A model generated the notes under the pieces. The model was given only the letters and a program-made list of their open reading frames with translations, had not been told where the DNA came from and did no database searches. A stretch of DNA of 64,000 nucleotides from Aquimarina macrocephali JAMB N27 (lineage in GTDB: Bacteria; Bacteroidota; Bacteroidia; Flavobacteriales; Flavobacteriaceae): the NCBI RefSeq assembly GCF_000520995.1, contig NZ_JACA01000014.1, forward strand, positions 1-64,000. Reading direction: 5' to 3'. Each line of letters begins with the position of its first letter. Position 1 is the stretch's first letter. Both the position numbers and the translations under genes were made by a program. Below are positions 42,991-51,694 of the stretch, piece after piece.

Positions 42991-43875
42991 ATGAATTATT
43001 ATAGAGAATTTTTACTATTATTTATTTTCGCAATTCAGATGGCCCCAGCTCAGACTGAACAAGATCGAAAAGAAGCAGAGATTATTAATGTCCAAAAAGG
43101 AATTGTCGCCAAGCTCACTGGCCATGAACCTATTAGAGGAAGAAAAAAATTAAAAAGCAGATCAAGTGCTTCCGAGAGGAAAACTACTGCCGATTTTTTA
43201 TTTAGTTCTTTAAAAGATATAGGACTTAAACCTGAAAAACATACTTACAATGTAAAGGATAAGAAAGGAAATTTATTTAATGGCGCAAATATCTTTGCAG
43301 AGATTCCGGCTACCAATGGTAGTGATGTATATGTTGTGATAGCAGCCCATTATGATACTGTTAAGGACAGTCCTGGTGCGGTTCATAATGCTACAGGTGT
43401 TGCGATTGCATATTATGTCGCAATGAAATTAGCAAAATTAGAGGAACGTAAAATAAATTTCATGGTTGTATTTTTTGACCACTGGAAAAGTAATATGGTA
43501 GGTACAAGAATGTTTACCAAAAAATTAAAAGACGAAGAATATAAGATTCATTCCATGCATCGATCTGATTATATGGGGTGGGATAATGATGAAGATAGAG
43601 CTATAGAAATGCTAGCATCTAGCCTTAGCTTAGAGTCATTATATCGTCTTGAATCTCCCGTGCCTATATATAAGAGAGAAGTGGCTACACCAGAGAGTAG
43701 ATTTTTTGCCAATTTTGGTTTTGAAACTGTGACGCTTACTGCAGAATTAAAAAATGCAGATAATTCACCTTTTGTACGTAAGAGTGAAGATAAGTATACA
43801 ACAGTAAATTTTAAATACCTGGCATCTACTACTGATATTGTTCATGGAGTAATGAAATCTTTAGCTACAGATTAA
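42991..43875 (+). CDS. exported M28-family protein lacking most zinc ligands (probable pseudopeptidase)
   Basis: The 294-residue protein with a signal peptide (MAPAQ) has the M28 fold order: VIAAHYDTV (His120, Asp122), then GAVHNATG where GA.D..SG is expected (His132 replaces the bridging Asp), FFDHWKSNMVGT where FDGEE.G..GS is expected (Trp165 and Lys166 replace the two Glu), SDYMG (Asp193 kept), and no HTP.DT histidine near the end. The catalytic Glu and the bridging Asp are thus missing. It may bind a peptide or protein without cleaving it. A changed metal site is also possible. Confidence 0.85.
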   Translation: MNYYREFLLLFIFAIQMAPAQTEQDRKEAEIINVQKGIVAKLTGHEPIRGRKKLKSRSSASERKTTADFLFSSLKDIGLKPEKHTYNVKDKKGNLFNGANIFAEIPATNGSDVYVVIAAHYDTVKDSPGAVHNATGVAIAYYVAMKLAKLEERKINFMVVFFDHWKSNMVGTRMFTKKLKDEEYKIHSMHRSDYMGWDNDEDRAIEMLASSLSLESLYRLESPVPIYKREVATPESRFFANFGFETVTLTAELKNADNSPFVRKSEDKYTTVNFKYLASTTDIVHGVMKSLATD

Positions 43876-43896
43876 AAAAATAAAAACTATATTTTT

Positions 43897-43928
43897 AAAA
43901 GAGTTCTTACCTAAGTAAGAACTCTTTT
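43897..43928. terminator. bidirectional terminator overlapping thrC 3' end
   Basis: AAAAGAGTTCTTAC (43897-43910) and GTAAGAACTCTTTT (43915-43928) form a perfect 14-bp stem with a CTAA loop. The thrC stop codon (43907-43909) lies inside the stem. A-runs and T-runs on both sides let it end the M28-like and the thr transcripts. Confidence 0.9.
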
Positions 43929-45196
43929 AGTTTTTCATAACTATTTACTGTTATACTATGTTTTTCCTTACCCATTACTTTTTGGATTTGATTCGGGATT
44001 TCTATAGTTGTGTCCAAAGTTTCCTCAACTATATTTAGGAATTTCACAGGGTGAGCAGTTTCTAGAAATATACCATATTCATTATTAGTAAGCTCCTGTT
44101 GCTTAAGACCTAAATAACCAACAGCACCATGGGGATCAGAAATATATCCTGCTTCGTTATATATCATCTTCATAGCCTCTCTGGTTTGATTATCATCAAA
44201 ACTATAAGCAGAGAATTTATTCTTAAGCTCAGCAAAATTATGATTAAAAAGCTGTTGTATTCTGATGAAATTACTTGGATTACCTACATCCATTGCATTA
44301 GAAATAGTAGCTTTTGATGGTTTTGGTTGGTATTCTGAAGTTTCTAAATACCTAACAACAGTATCATTTATATTGGTCGAGGCTATAAATTGTTTAACAG
44401 GAAGCCCTAATTTATGAGCAACAATTCCTGCGCAAATATTACCAAAATTACCACTTGGAACAGAAAACACGATATCTTTTTTCTTATGTTTAACCTGTTT
44501 GTAAGCAAATAAGAAATAAAATAATTGTGGGAGCCACCGAGCCACATTGATAGAATTTGCAGAGGTTAATTGTTTATGATCAGTAATGCTTGCATCCAGA
44601 AATGCAGTTTTTACCATTTCCTGGCAATCATCAAAAACTCCGTTGATTTCTAGAGCTGTTATATTTTGCCCAAGTGTGGTTAGTTGTTTTTCTTGGATTT
44701 CGCTTACTTTTCCACTTGGGTAAAGAATAACCACATTTACACCTTTTACTCCTAAAAAACCATTTGCAACTGCACCACCAGTATCCCCAGAAGTAGCAAC
44801 CAAAACAGTAACCTGGTTTTCGTTATTTCTATTGAAATACCCTAGGCATCGTGCCATAAAACGTGCTCCTACATCTTTAAAAGCCATCGTAGGACCATGA
44901 AACAGTTCTAATGTTCCTATATTGTTTTCAACTTCTATTACAGGAAAATCAAAACTTAAAACATCTGCCAGAATGTCTCGTAGCTCTGGCTCTGGTATTT
45001 CATCTCCAACAAATTGGTGTATAGCCTGATAGGCAATCTCAATGTTGTCCAGATGTTCGATGTTTTCAAAAAACGAACTAGGTAACGGTGTTATATTTTC
45101 TGGAAAGTATAATCCTCGATCTGGAGCTAAACCTTTTATGACAGCTTCAGAAAAAGATACTTTAGGAGCATTATTATTTAAACTATAGTATTTCAT
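43907..45196 (-). CDS. thrC: threonine synthase
   Basis: This enzyme converts O-phospho-L-homoserine to threonine with PLP. The 429 residues start MKYYSLNNNAPKVSFSEAV and include the PLP lysine in FKDVGARFMAR, the phosphate-loop-like TSGDTGGAVANG, and CGIVAHKLGLPVK-like features of the long threonine synthase class. It is the last gene of thrA-thrB-thrC, six bases after thrB. The stop codon is inside a terminator stem. Confidence 0.97.
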   Translation of the reverse strand: MKYYSLNNNAPKVSFSEAVIKGLAPDRGLYFPENITPLPSSFFENIEHLDNIEIAYQAIHQFVGDEIPEPELRDILADVLSFDFPVIEVENNIGTLELFHGPTMAFKDVGARFMARCLGYFNRNNENQVTVLVATSGDTGGAVANGFLGVKGVNVVILYPSGKVSEIQEKQLTTLGQNITALEINGVFDDCQEMVKTAFLDASITDHKQLTSANSINVARWLPQLFYFLFAYKQVKHKKKDIVFSVPSGNFGNICAGIVAHKLGLPVKQFIASTNINDTVVRYLETSEYQPKPSKATISNAMDVGNPSNFIRIQQLFNHNFAELKNKFSAYSFDDNQTREAMKMIYNEAGYISDPHGAVGYLGLKQQELTNNEYGIFLETAHPVKFLNIVEETLDTTIEIPNQIQKVMGKEKHSITVNSYEKLKEFLLR

Positions 45197-45202
45197 TGTT
45201 TT

Positions 45203-46144
45203 TTATTTTCTGTATTCAGTTTCTTCTATTATCTTAATTCCCTTGCTATTAATTTTTGAGATGTGTATATCAAAATCAATTCCTGTTTTATTATAAATAT
45301 CTTTTATTACATCTGCTACGTCGTTTGCAACCTTCATACCTTTGCTTAATGCAAAAATAGAAGGCCCAGAACCAGATATTCCCGAACCCAAAGCACCTTT
45401 TTCAATAGCAGCACTTTTAACATTGTTAAATTCAGGAATTAAAATGGATCGCAATGGCTCGATAATCACATCGTCTAAACTTCTACCAATTAAATCATAG
45501 TCTTCTGTGAACAATCCGGCAACAAATCCACCAACATTTCCCCATTGATGAATTGCTTTTTTTAAGGTTACCTTATGTTTGATTACGGATCTGGAATCCG
45601 ATGTTTTTACTTCAATCTGTGGATGAATAACTGTCATCACCAGATCTTTTGGAGAATGTAATTTTACGATATCCAATGGTGCATAGCTACGTACCAAAGT
45701 AAATCCACCAAGAAGGGCAGGAGCAACATTATCTGCATGTGCATTACCGCTGGCTAATTTTTCACCTTCCATTGCAAATTTTACCAATTCGTGCATGGTA
45801 AATGGGTTACCCAATAAGTAATTTACCGCCCAAACAGCACCAGAACTACTAGCGGCACTACTTCCAATTCCGCTACCTGCTTTTATCTTTTTATAAATTT
45901 CTATGGCTACCCCTATATTTTCCCCATATGCTTCAAGAAATGCTTCGACAGCAACACCAGCAACATTTTTGTGAGTTTCCATCGGAAGGTTAGCTCCTTC
46001 AATCTTTGTTATTTTTACGCCAGGATCTGCCGTGATTGAAATTATCATCTCATCGCCAACATTATCCAAGCAACATCCTAATACATCAAATCCACAAGAA
46101 AGATTAGCAACTGTTGCGGGAGCAAATATTTTAACACTTTTCAT
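45203..46144 (-). CDS. thrB: homoserine kinase
   Basis: GHMP-family kinase that phosphorylates homoserine with ATP. The 313 residues show the GHMP motif GSGIGSSAASSSGAVWA, the N-terminal FAPATVANLSCGFDVLG and the C-terminal GALGSGISGSGPSIFAL loop, in the correct order. It follows thrA after 44 bases and precedes thrC by six bases in the same operon. Length is normal. Confidence 0.97.
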   Translation of the reverse strand: MKSVKIFAPATVANLSCGFDVLGCCLDNVGDEMIISITADPGVKITKIEGANLPMETHKNVAGVAVEAFLEAYGENIGVAIEIYKKIKAGSGIGSSAASSSGAVWAVNYLLGNPFTMHELVKFAMEGEKLASGNAHADNVAPALLGGFTLVRSYAPLDIVKLHSPKDLVMTVIHPQIEVKTSDSRSVIKHKVTLKKAIHQWGNVGGFVAGLFTEDYDLIGRSLDDVIIEPLRSILIPEFNNVKSAAIEKGALGSGISGSGPSIFALSKGMKVANDVADVIKDIYNKTGIDFDIHISKINSKGIKIIEETEYRK

Positions 46145-46188
46145 CTGTTCTTTTTTTAGTACGTTTTAATTGTCAGGCTGATTTCATA

Positions 46189-48636
46189 TTATTTACTTTT
46201 GCCAATTCTTATGATATCTGCAAAGATACCAGAAGCAGTAACTTCGGCTCCAGCTCCGGCTCCTTTAACTATCAAAGGTTGTTTTGGATATCGATCTGTA
46301 TAAAAAAGTACAATATTATCACTTCCTTCCAGATTATAAAAAGGATGATCAGCTGGTATATGCTGCAATCCTACTTTAGCATTTTCTGCTTCGTATTGCG
46401 CGACATATTTTAATCGACATTCTTTTTTGTTAGCCTCTGCCAGAATTTCCTTAAAATGTTCCTCATTTTGGGCTAGCGAATTAAAGAATTCATCTACACT
46501 TTTGGTTTCTAAGCTTTCCTGAGGAAGAAATGCTTCATTCTCGATATTTTCAAGCTCCATAATTTTTTCACTTTCACGAGCAAGGATCAGGATTTTTCGA
46601 GCCACATCAACACCACTTAAATCAATCTTTGGATCTGGTTCTGTGTATCCTTCTTGCTGAGCCTGTTTTACAATATCATGAAAAGTAACTTCTTCTGTAT
46701 AATTATTAAATACAAAATTAAGACTGCCTGATAATACAGCTTGTATTTTGTGAATATTATCTCCAGAGGCAATTAAATTATTAAGAGTATCGATTATAGG
46801 TAAACCTGCTCCAACATTGGTTTCATATAAAAACGGAGCATTAAATTTTCTGGAGAGATCTTGTAATTCTTCATAATTCGAATATTCATCGGCACATGCA
46901 ATTTTGTTACAAGTTACTACAGCCATACTTTCTGCCAGATAATGCTTATAAATCTTAGCAATATTGGGATTTGCAGTATTGTCTACAAAGATAGAATTAC
47001 GTAGATTCATTTCTTTTGCCTTGGCGAAAAATGATTCTGCATTCGCCTTTTCTCCTTTTGGAAGTATTTCTTGCCAGGAATCAAGATCAATTCCATCTTC
47101 ATTAAAGATCATGTTTCTTGAATTTGACATGCCAACTACTCGAATTTTAAGGCGTAGTTTATCTTTTAGGTATTTATTTTGTTGTTGAAGTTGTTCGATT
47201 AGTTTACTACCTACGTTTCCTACACCAGTTATAAATAGGTTTAATTGTTTAGTTTTTACTTCAAAAAATCGTTCATGTAATATATTAAGAGCTTTTTTAA
47301 TGTCTTTTTTTGCTATGACTACAGAAATATTCTTTTCTGAAGCTCCTTGGGCGATAGCTCTAATATTTACATTGTTTTTACCTAGTGTACTAAACATTTT
47401 ACCACTTAACCCCTGATGGTGATACATATTATCACCAACCAATGCAACGATAGCTACATCATTTTCTATTTTTACAGGGTCTAGTTTGTACTTAGAAATC
47501 TCGAATTCGAATGTAGTATCCAAAATGGTTTTGGCTTTCTCTGCTTCAGAAGCTTCAACGGCAAGACATATAGAATGCTCAGAAGAAGCTTGTGTAATAA
47601 GAATAACATTTATATTTTCTAAAAATAACGCTTCGAATAGGCGTTTAGAAAATCCAGGAATGCCAACCATGCCGCTACCTTCCAGAGAAATGATCGCGAT
47701 ACTATCAATATGACTAATCCCGGTTACTGGTCTTTTTCTTTCATCTACCTTTCGTGTAATAAGAGTTCCTTGATCTTTGGGTTTAAAAGTATTTTTAATA
47801 ATTATCGGAATATTCTTTTCTAATACAGGATGTATGGTAGGAGGGTAGATTACTTTAGCTCCAAAATGAGAAAGTTCCATAGCTTCCTGATATGAAATAT
47901 GATGTACAGGTTTAGCTTGTTTTACTAATTTTGGGTTGGCGGTATATAAACCACTTACATCTGTCCAGATTTGTAATTCACTTGCATCAATAGCTGCTGC
48001 CAGAATAGCTGCTGTAAAATCAGAGCCCCCTCTTCCTAGTGTAGTTGGTTCGCCATCCTTTGTTCTTGCAACAAAACCGGGAAAAAGACTTACTTTATGT
48101 GTACTATTATTTGCAAATTCTTTGATTCTGGTATTGGTCTCTTTATAATCAATTACGACTTTAGAATTAATTGTTTTAACGATTAGTTCTCTAGAATCTT
48201 TTAAAACGATATCTAAGCCTTTTATTTTGGCTGCTTCGGTGATAATATAAGAAGAGAGCATCTCTCCAAAACCTGCAATTACGGCAGCTGTCTTAAGAGA
48301 TAATTCACTTAATAAGTATACACCTTCACACAATGATTCTAAAGTGTTAAGTTCGGCTTTCACCTTACTAATTATTGCACTTTGGGATACTACAGGGATA
48401 AGAGTTTTTACAGCTTCAAAATGCCTTTTCTCAATTTCTGCCAGTGTGTTTTTATAGTTTTCATTGTTAGCAGAAGCTTCTTCTCCTGCTTGTAATAGTA
48501 AGTCGGTAATTCCGCCCATTGCAGAAACTACTACATATAAAGATTGCTTTTGAGATTGTTGTTTTATGATTTCTATTACACTTTCTATGGTCGATGCATT
48601 AGCGACAGAAGAACCTCCAAATTTTAGAACGTTCAT
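46189..48636 (-). CDS. thrA: bifunctional aspartokinase I/homoserine dehydrogenase I
   Basis: The 815-residue fusion has an aspartate kinase (about 1-290; MNVLKFGGSSVANAS, TLGRGGSDFTAA), two ACT-like regulatory segments (about 310-455; SMVGIPGFSKRLF, VGDNMYHHQGLSG) and a homoserine dehydrogenase domain (about 465-815; FITGVGNVGSKLIEQL NAD motif, GAGLPIIDTLNNL, GYTEPDPKIDLSG). It channels aspartate toward threonine. Its mRNA begins about 230 bases upstream and carries a Thr/Ile-rich leader peptide, indicating transcription or translation control by threonine and isoleucine supply. Confidence 0.97.
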   Translation of the reverse strand: MNVLKFGGSSVANASTIESVIEIIKQQSQKQSLYVVVSAMGGITDLLLQAGEEASANNENYKNTLAEIEKRHFEAVKTLIPVVSQSAIISKVKAELNTLESLCEGVYLLSELSLKTAAVIAGFGEMLSSYIITEAAKIKGLDIVLKDSRELIVKTINSKVVIDYKETNTRIKEFANNSTHKVSLFPGFVARTKDGEPTTLGRGGSDFTAAILAAAIDASELQIWTDVSGLYTANPKLVKQAKPVHHISYQEAMELSHFGAKVIYPPTIHPVLEKNIPIIIKNTFKPKDQGTLITRKVDERKRPVTGISHIDSIAIISLEGSGMVGIPGFSKRLFEALFLENINVILITQASSEHSICLAVEASEAEKAKTILDTTFEFEISKYKLDPVKIENDVAIVALVGDNMYHHQGLSGKMFSTLGKNNVNIRAIAQGASEKNISVVIAKKDIKKALNILHERFFEVKTKQLNLFITGVGNVGSKLIEQLQQQNKYLKDKLRLKIRVVGMSNSRNMIFNEDGIDLDSWQEILPKGEKANAESFFAKAKEMNLRNSIFVDNTANPNIAKIYKHYLAESMAVVTCNKIACADEYSNYEELQDLSRKFNAPFLYETNVGAGLPIIDTLNNLIASGDNIHKIQAVLSGSLNFVFNNYTEEVTFHDIVKQAQQEGYTEPDPKIDLSGVDVARKILILARESEKIMELENIENEAFLPQESLETKSVDEFFNSLAQNEEHFKEILAEANKKECRLKYVAQYEAENAKVGLQHIPADHPFYNLEGSDNIVLFYTDRYPKQPLIVKGAGAGAEVTASGIFADIIRIGKSK

Positions 48637-48683
48637 GATATATTGTATTTTTTAAGTTGAAATTATTAATAAAAGCTTTGCTG

Positions 48684-48706
48684 GTAATTCTTTTTTTGTG
48701 AATTAC
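48684..48706 (-). repeat. hairpin in thr leader
   Basis: GTAATTC (48684-48690) and GAATTAC (48700-48706) form a 7-bp stem with a 9-base A/T loop in the leader RNA between the leader peptide and thrA. The RNA 3' side has only a weak U-run several bases later, so this is at best part of an attenuator, not a classical terminator. Confidence 0.45.
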
Positions 48707-48737
48707 GTATGTGGTGCGGTGGTAATATATAAATGAA

Positions 48738-48851
48738 CTAACCCCTAAGGGTAATAATAGTAATAGTACCTGTTGTAATAGAAGAAGCCTCAGATACGAT
48801 AATCGTTCCTAAGGTAAATAATAAAGCCAATAAGAAAATGGTACTAAACAT
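48738..48851 (-). CDS. thr operon leader peptide, Thr/Ile-rich
   Basis: A 37-codon frame on the minus strand begins at the ATG at 48851 and ends in TAG at 48738-48740, inside the thrA 5' leader. Its last 13 residues are ITTGTITIITLRG, with five Thr and four Ile, very like the E. coli thr leader (TTITTTITITTG). The N-terminal part is hydrophobic (FLLALLF). It starts about 25 bases after a perfect -7 element and ends about 100 bases before thrA. By analogy, ribosome stalling at Thr or Ile codons would raise operon expression. The stalling mechanism is inferred. Confidence 0.75.
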   Translation of the reverse strand: MFSTIFLLALLFTLGTIIVSEASSITTGTITIITLRG

Positions 48852-48874
48852 TTGTTTGCTTTACTTTGCGTGTT

Positions 48875-48882
48875 CAAATGTA
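48875..48882 (-). promoter_or_regulatory. thr operon -7 promoter element
   Basis: On the minus strand the sequence is TACATTTG, an exact TAnnTTTG match, about 25 bases before the leader peptide ATG. The -33 part is not clear. It places the leader peptide at the start of the thr mRNA. Confidence 0.55.
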
Positions 48883-49104
48883 TAATTTTTTACTTTTAAA
48901 GAAAATTAAATTAACTGCATCCTTAAATTTTTACTAATTCAATAATTAATAACTTGTTTCATTATGTAATTCTTAGAAAAAGTATGAAACAGGCACGATT
49001 AAAATTGTATTTAGGGTCTTTGAGGAAGGATTACCAGTTTGTTGAAGGTTCTTAAAGGAACCTCTAGGATAAAAACATGAATAAATATTAATACATATAG
49101 ATAG

Positions 49105-50640
49105 ATGAAAATATTTTCTGCGCAACAAATGCGTATGGCAGATGAAGCTACAATGGTAGCTGCTAAGATCACATCATTAGAATTGATGGAGCGTGCTGCA
49201 ACACAAATTTTTAATTTGATTCATAGCAGATTACAAGGATCTCCAATTATGATCCATGTTTTTTGTGGTATTGGGAATAATGGAGGAGACGGACTAGTAG
49301 TTTCGAGATTATTGTTAGAACATGGGTATAATGTAAAAACTTACATCGTAAATTTTAGCGATAATAGATCGAAGGAGTTTCTATCTAACTATGATCGATT
49401 AAAAGAAATTAGTAAAGATTGGCCTATCCAGCTTAAATGCGAAGAGGATTTTCCTCAACTTAAACGAGAGGATATAGTTATTGATGCCATTTTTGGTATT
49501 GGACTTAACAGACCTTTGGTGCCCTGGGTGGTTTCTTTAATCAAACACCTTAATACTTCGAGATGTTTTACACTTTCTATAGATATTCCTTCGGGTTTAT
49601 ATTCTGATAAAGCACAAGACAATCCTGAAGGAGTAATTTTTGCAAACGTTACAGTTACATTTCAATTACCAAAACTTGTTTTCTTTTTACCAGAAACGGG
49701 TATGTATACACAAGACCTGCAAGTGATTGATATTGGATTGGACCGAAGTTTTTTAATGCAAAACCCGGGTGTCGGAGTCTTGATTAATAAAAATGAAGTA
49801 TTGCCATTATATCGACCAAGACATAAGTTTAGTCATAAAGGTACTTATGGACATTCTGTAATGATAGGAGGGAGCTATGGTAAGATAGGAAGTATGGTTT
49901 TGGCAACTAAAGCTGCCTTAAAGACAGGAGCTGGCTTAGTTACTGCATATATCCCCGAATGTGGGTATGAAGTGCTGCAGACGGCTGTTCCAGAAGCAAT
50001 GGTTATTGCAGATAGTGATGATGAATTAGAAGAAATCACTTTGGATTTTAAGCCTGCAGCTATAGGAATTGGAATAGGTCTTGGAACCGATGAAAAAACA
50101 GTTAATGCCTTTGGAGAGTTTTTAAAGGAAAATGAATCTCCTCTTGTGATAGACGCTGATGGAATCAATATTTTGGCAAAAAATACTGAACTTCTTGAGA
50201 AACTACCTAAGAAAACTATTTTAACACCTCACCCAAAGGAGTTAGAACGATTAGTCGGTAAATGGAAAGGTGATTTTGATAAAATTAAAAAAACAAAAGC
50301 ATTTTCAAAACAATATGATTGTATTGTAATTATTAAAGGAGCAAACTCTATCACTGTATATGAAGATCAATTATATGTAAATAATACAGGAAACCCGGGA
50401 ATGGCCACGGCAGGAAGCGGTGACGTGCTTACAGGGATGATTACTGGTTTGCTATCTCAAAGTTATGATCCTCTGCATGCTGCAGTTTTTGGAGTCTATT
50501 TACATGGAAGCTCTGGAGATATAGCCGTTCAAAAAACAGGTTTTGAAGGGTTGATTGCGGGTGAAATCATATCTCATATAGGTCCAGCTTTTATAGAATT
50601 ATTTAAAACACCCAATGTTGAAGGGCAGCAAGGGAAATAA
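49105..50640 (+). CDS. nnr: bifunctional NAD(P)HX epimerase/dehydratase (Nnr)
   Basis: The 511-residue metabolite-repair enzyme fuses NnrE, which epimerises NAD(P)H hydrates (about 1-210; FCGIGNNGGDGLVVSRLL, IDIPSGLYSD), and NnrD, which dehydrates them using ADP or ATP (about 225-500; KGTYGHSVMIGGSYGKIGS, NPGMATAGSGDVLTGMI). It restores NADH and NADPH damaged by hydration. The length is typical. It is preceded by a 450-base region holding the divergent thr leader and promoter. Confidence 0.96.
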   Translation: MKIFSAQQMRMADEATMVAAKITSLELMERAATQIFNLIHSRLQGSPIMIHVFCGIGNNGGDGLVVSRLLLEHGYNVKTYIVNFSDNRSKEFLSNYDRLKEISKDWPIQLKCEEDFPQLKREDIVIDAIFGIGLNRPLVPWVVSLIKHLNTSRCFTLSIDIPSGLYSDKAQDNPEGVIFANVTVTFQLPKLVFFLPETGMYTQDLQVIDIGLDRSFLMQNPGVGVLINKNEVLPLYRPRHKFSHKGTYGHSVMIGGSYGKIGSMVLATKAALKTGAGLVTAYIPECGYEVLQTAVPEAMVIADSDDELEEITLDFKPAAIGIGIGLGTDEKTVNAFGEFLKENESPLVIDADGINILAKNTELLEKLPKKTILTPHPKELERLVGKWKGDFDKIKKTKAFSKQYDCIVIIKGANSITVYEDQLYVNNTGNPGMATAGSGDVLTGMITGLLSQSYDPLHAAVFGVYLHGSSGDIAVQKTGFEGLIAGEIISHIGPAFIELFKTPNVEGQQGK

Positions 50641-50722
50641 CGAATACATTTTAAGATAGGAAGAATATGTTTTTATATACAATTTTGTAAGTATTTTGGA
50701 GTTAATTTTATTGTAATCTAAT

Positions 50723-50730
50723 TACATTTG
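50723..50730 (+). promoter_or_regulatory. -7 promoter element of lipoprotein gene
   Basis: TACATTTG matches TAnnTTTG exactly, 23 bases before the ATG at 50754. TTTG at 50695-50698 lies 24 bases upstream, slightly beyond the usual -33 spacing. Confidence 0.55.
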
Positions 50731-50753
50731 AAAGATAATTAAAAAGCAAAGTG

Positions 50754-51635
50754 ATGACAAAAACAAAATTATTTATAGCGGTTCTATTTTTTGGAGCGCT
50801 ATTCAATTCGTGCTCTAATGATGATGACGGTCCAGCAGTTGCCACAATAGAATTAGAGACGATCGGATTAAAGGCTCTTACAGGAGGAACTGCTTATCAA
50901 GGATGGATTATTGTTAATGGACAACCTGTTAGTACTGTAAAATTTACTAACCCCGAAGGAGTGGTTCGTTTAGACGTATTTGCATCTGATCTAGCAAGCG
51001 CAACTCAGTTTATAGTAACTGTAGAACCAGTGGGAGATATCGATAATGGACCTTCTGATACAAAAATTTTGACGGGTAATTTTAATGGTAATTCTGCACA
51101 GCTTACTTTTCCACCAGTAGTTGCTGATCTTTCTAATACATCAGGTCAGTTTTTCTTAGCAACTCCTACAGACAATGCTGGAGGCGTGGATAATGGTAAT
51201 GATGAGTTTGGTGTTTGGTTTATGAATGGTGATACTGCTCCTGGTTTATCTCTTCCTGCTCTAGCTAGCGGATGGAAGTATGAAGGTTGGGTGGATTTTG
51301 GTACTCAAATTTTATCTACAGGAACTTTTTCTAATGTTAGTGGTGTTGATGATGGAAATTTCTTTAAAGGTTCAGGAGGAACTGTTCCTGCATTTCCTGG
51401 AGAAGATTTTCTTGTTTTACCGACCCAAGTTCCTATTACTGGAATTACACTTCCTGCTGCGGTAACAAGCAAAAAAGTGTTTATTACAGTTGAGCCTATA
51501 GCAGATGGTGACCCTAAACCATTTTTTATATCACCACTTAGCGCAACTGCAGGAATTACAACTGGATCTGGAAACCCTGTAACGATGTTGTCTAATACTG
51601 TTGTTCCTTCGGGAATTGTGAAGAGACCGAATTAA
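50754..51635 (+). CDS. lipoprotein with two tandem beta-sandwich repeats
   Basis: The 293-residue protein starts at the ATG at 50754 (MTKTKLF); a GTG one codon earlier is equally readable. The lipobox is LFNSC with an SNDDDG tail. Two repeats are visible: the first around GTAYQGWIIVNG...FIVTVEPVGDIDNGP, the second around GWKYEGWVDFG...VFITVEPIADGDPKP. The repeated G..Y.GW and TVEP..D.D segments recall the C-terminal domain of anti-sigma-K (RskA), but the protein lacks a sigma-binding part and is a lipoprotein. Function is unknown. Confidence 0.82.
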   Translation: MTKTKLFIAVLFFGALFNSCSNDDDGPAVATIELETIGLKALTGGTAYQGWIIVNGQPVSTVKFTNPEGVVRLDVFASDLASATQFIVTVEPVGDIDNGPSDTKILTGNFNGNSAQLTFPPVVADLSNTSGQFFLATPTDNAGGVDNGNDEFGVWFMNGDTAPGLSLPALASGWKYEGWVDFGTQILSTGTFSNVSGVDDGNFFKGSGGTVPAFPGEDFLVLPTQVPITGITLPAAVTSKKVFITVEPIADGDPKPFFISPLSATAGITTGSGNPVTMLSNTVVPSGIVKRPN

Positions 51636-51661
51636 TATTTTTAAATAGATATACCTAATAT

Positions 51662-51694
51662 AAAAAACTCTTACTCTCGTAGTAAGAGTTTTTT
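51662..51694. terminator. bidirectional terminator between lipoprotein and LRR genes
   Basis: AAAAAACTCTTACT (51662-51675) and AGTAAGAGTTTTTT (51681-51694) form a perfect 14-bp stem with a CTCGT loop. It ends the convergent transcripts and slightly overlaps the LRR gene's stop codon. Confidence 0.9.

Noticed and set aside
48691..48699. Leader hairpin at 48684-48706 as a classical thr attenuator terminator
   Set aside because: The T-rich run is in the loop, on the strand opposite to the RNA, and no strong U-run follows the stem in the thr mRNA.
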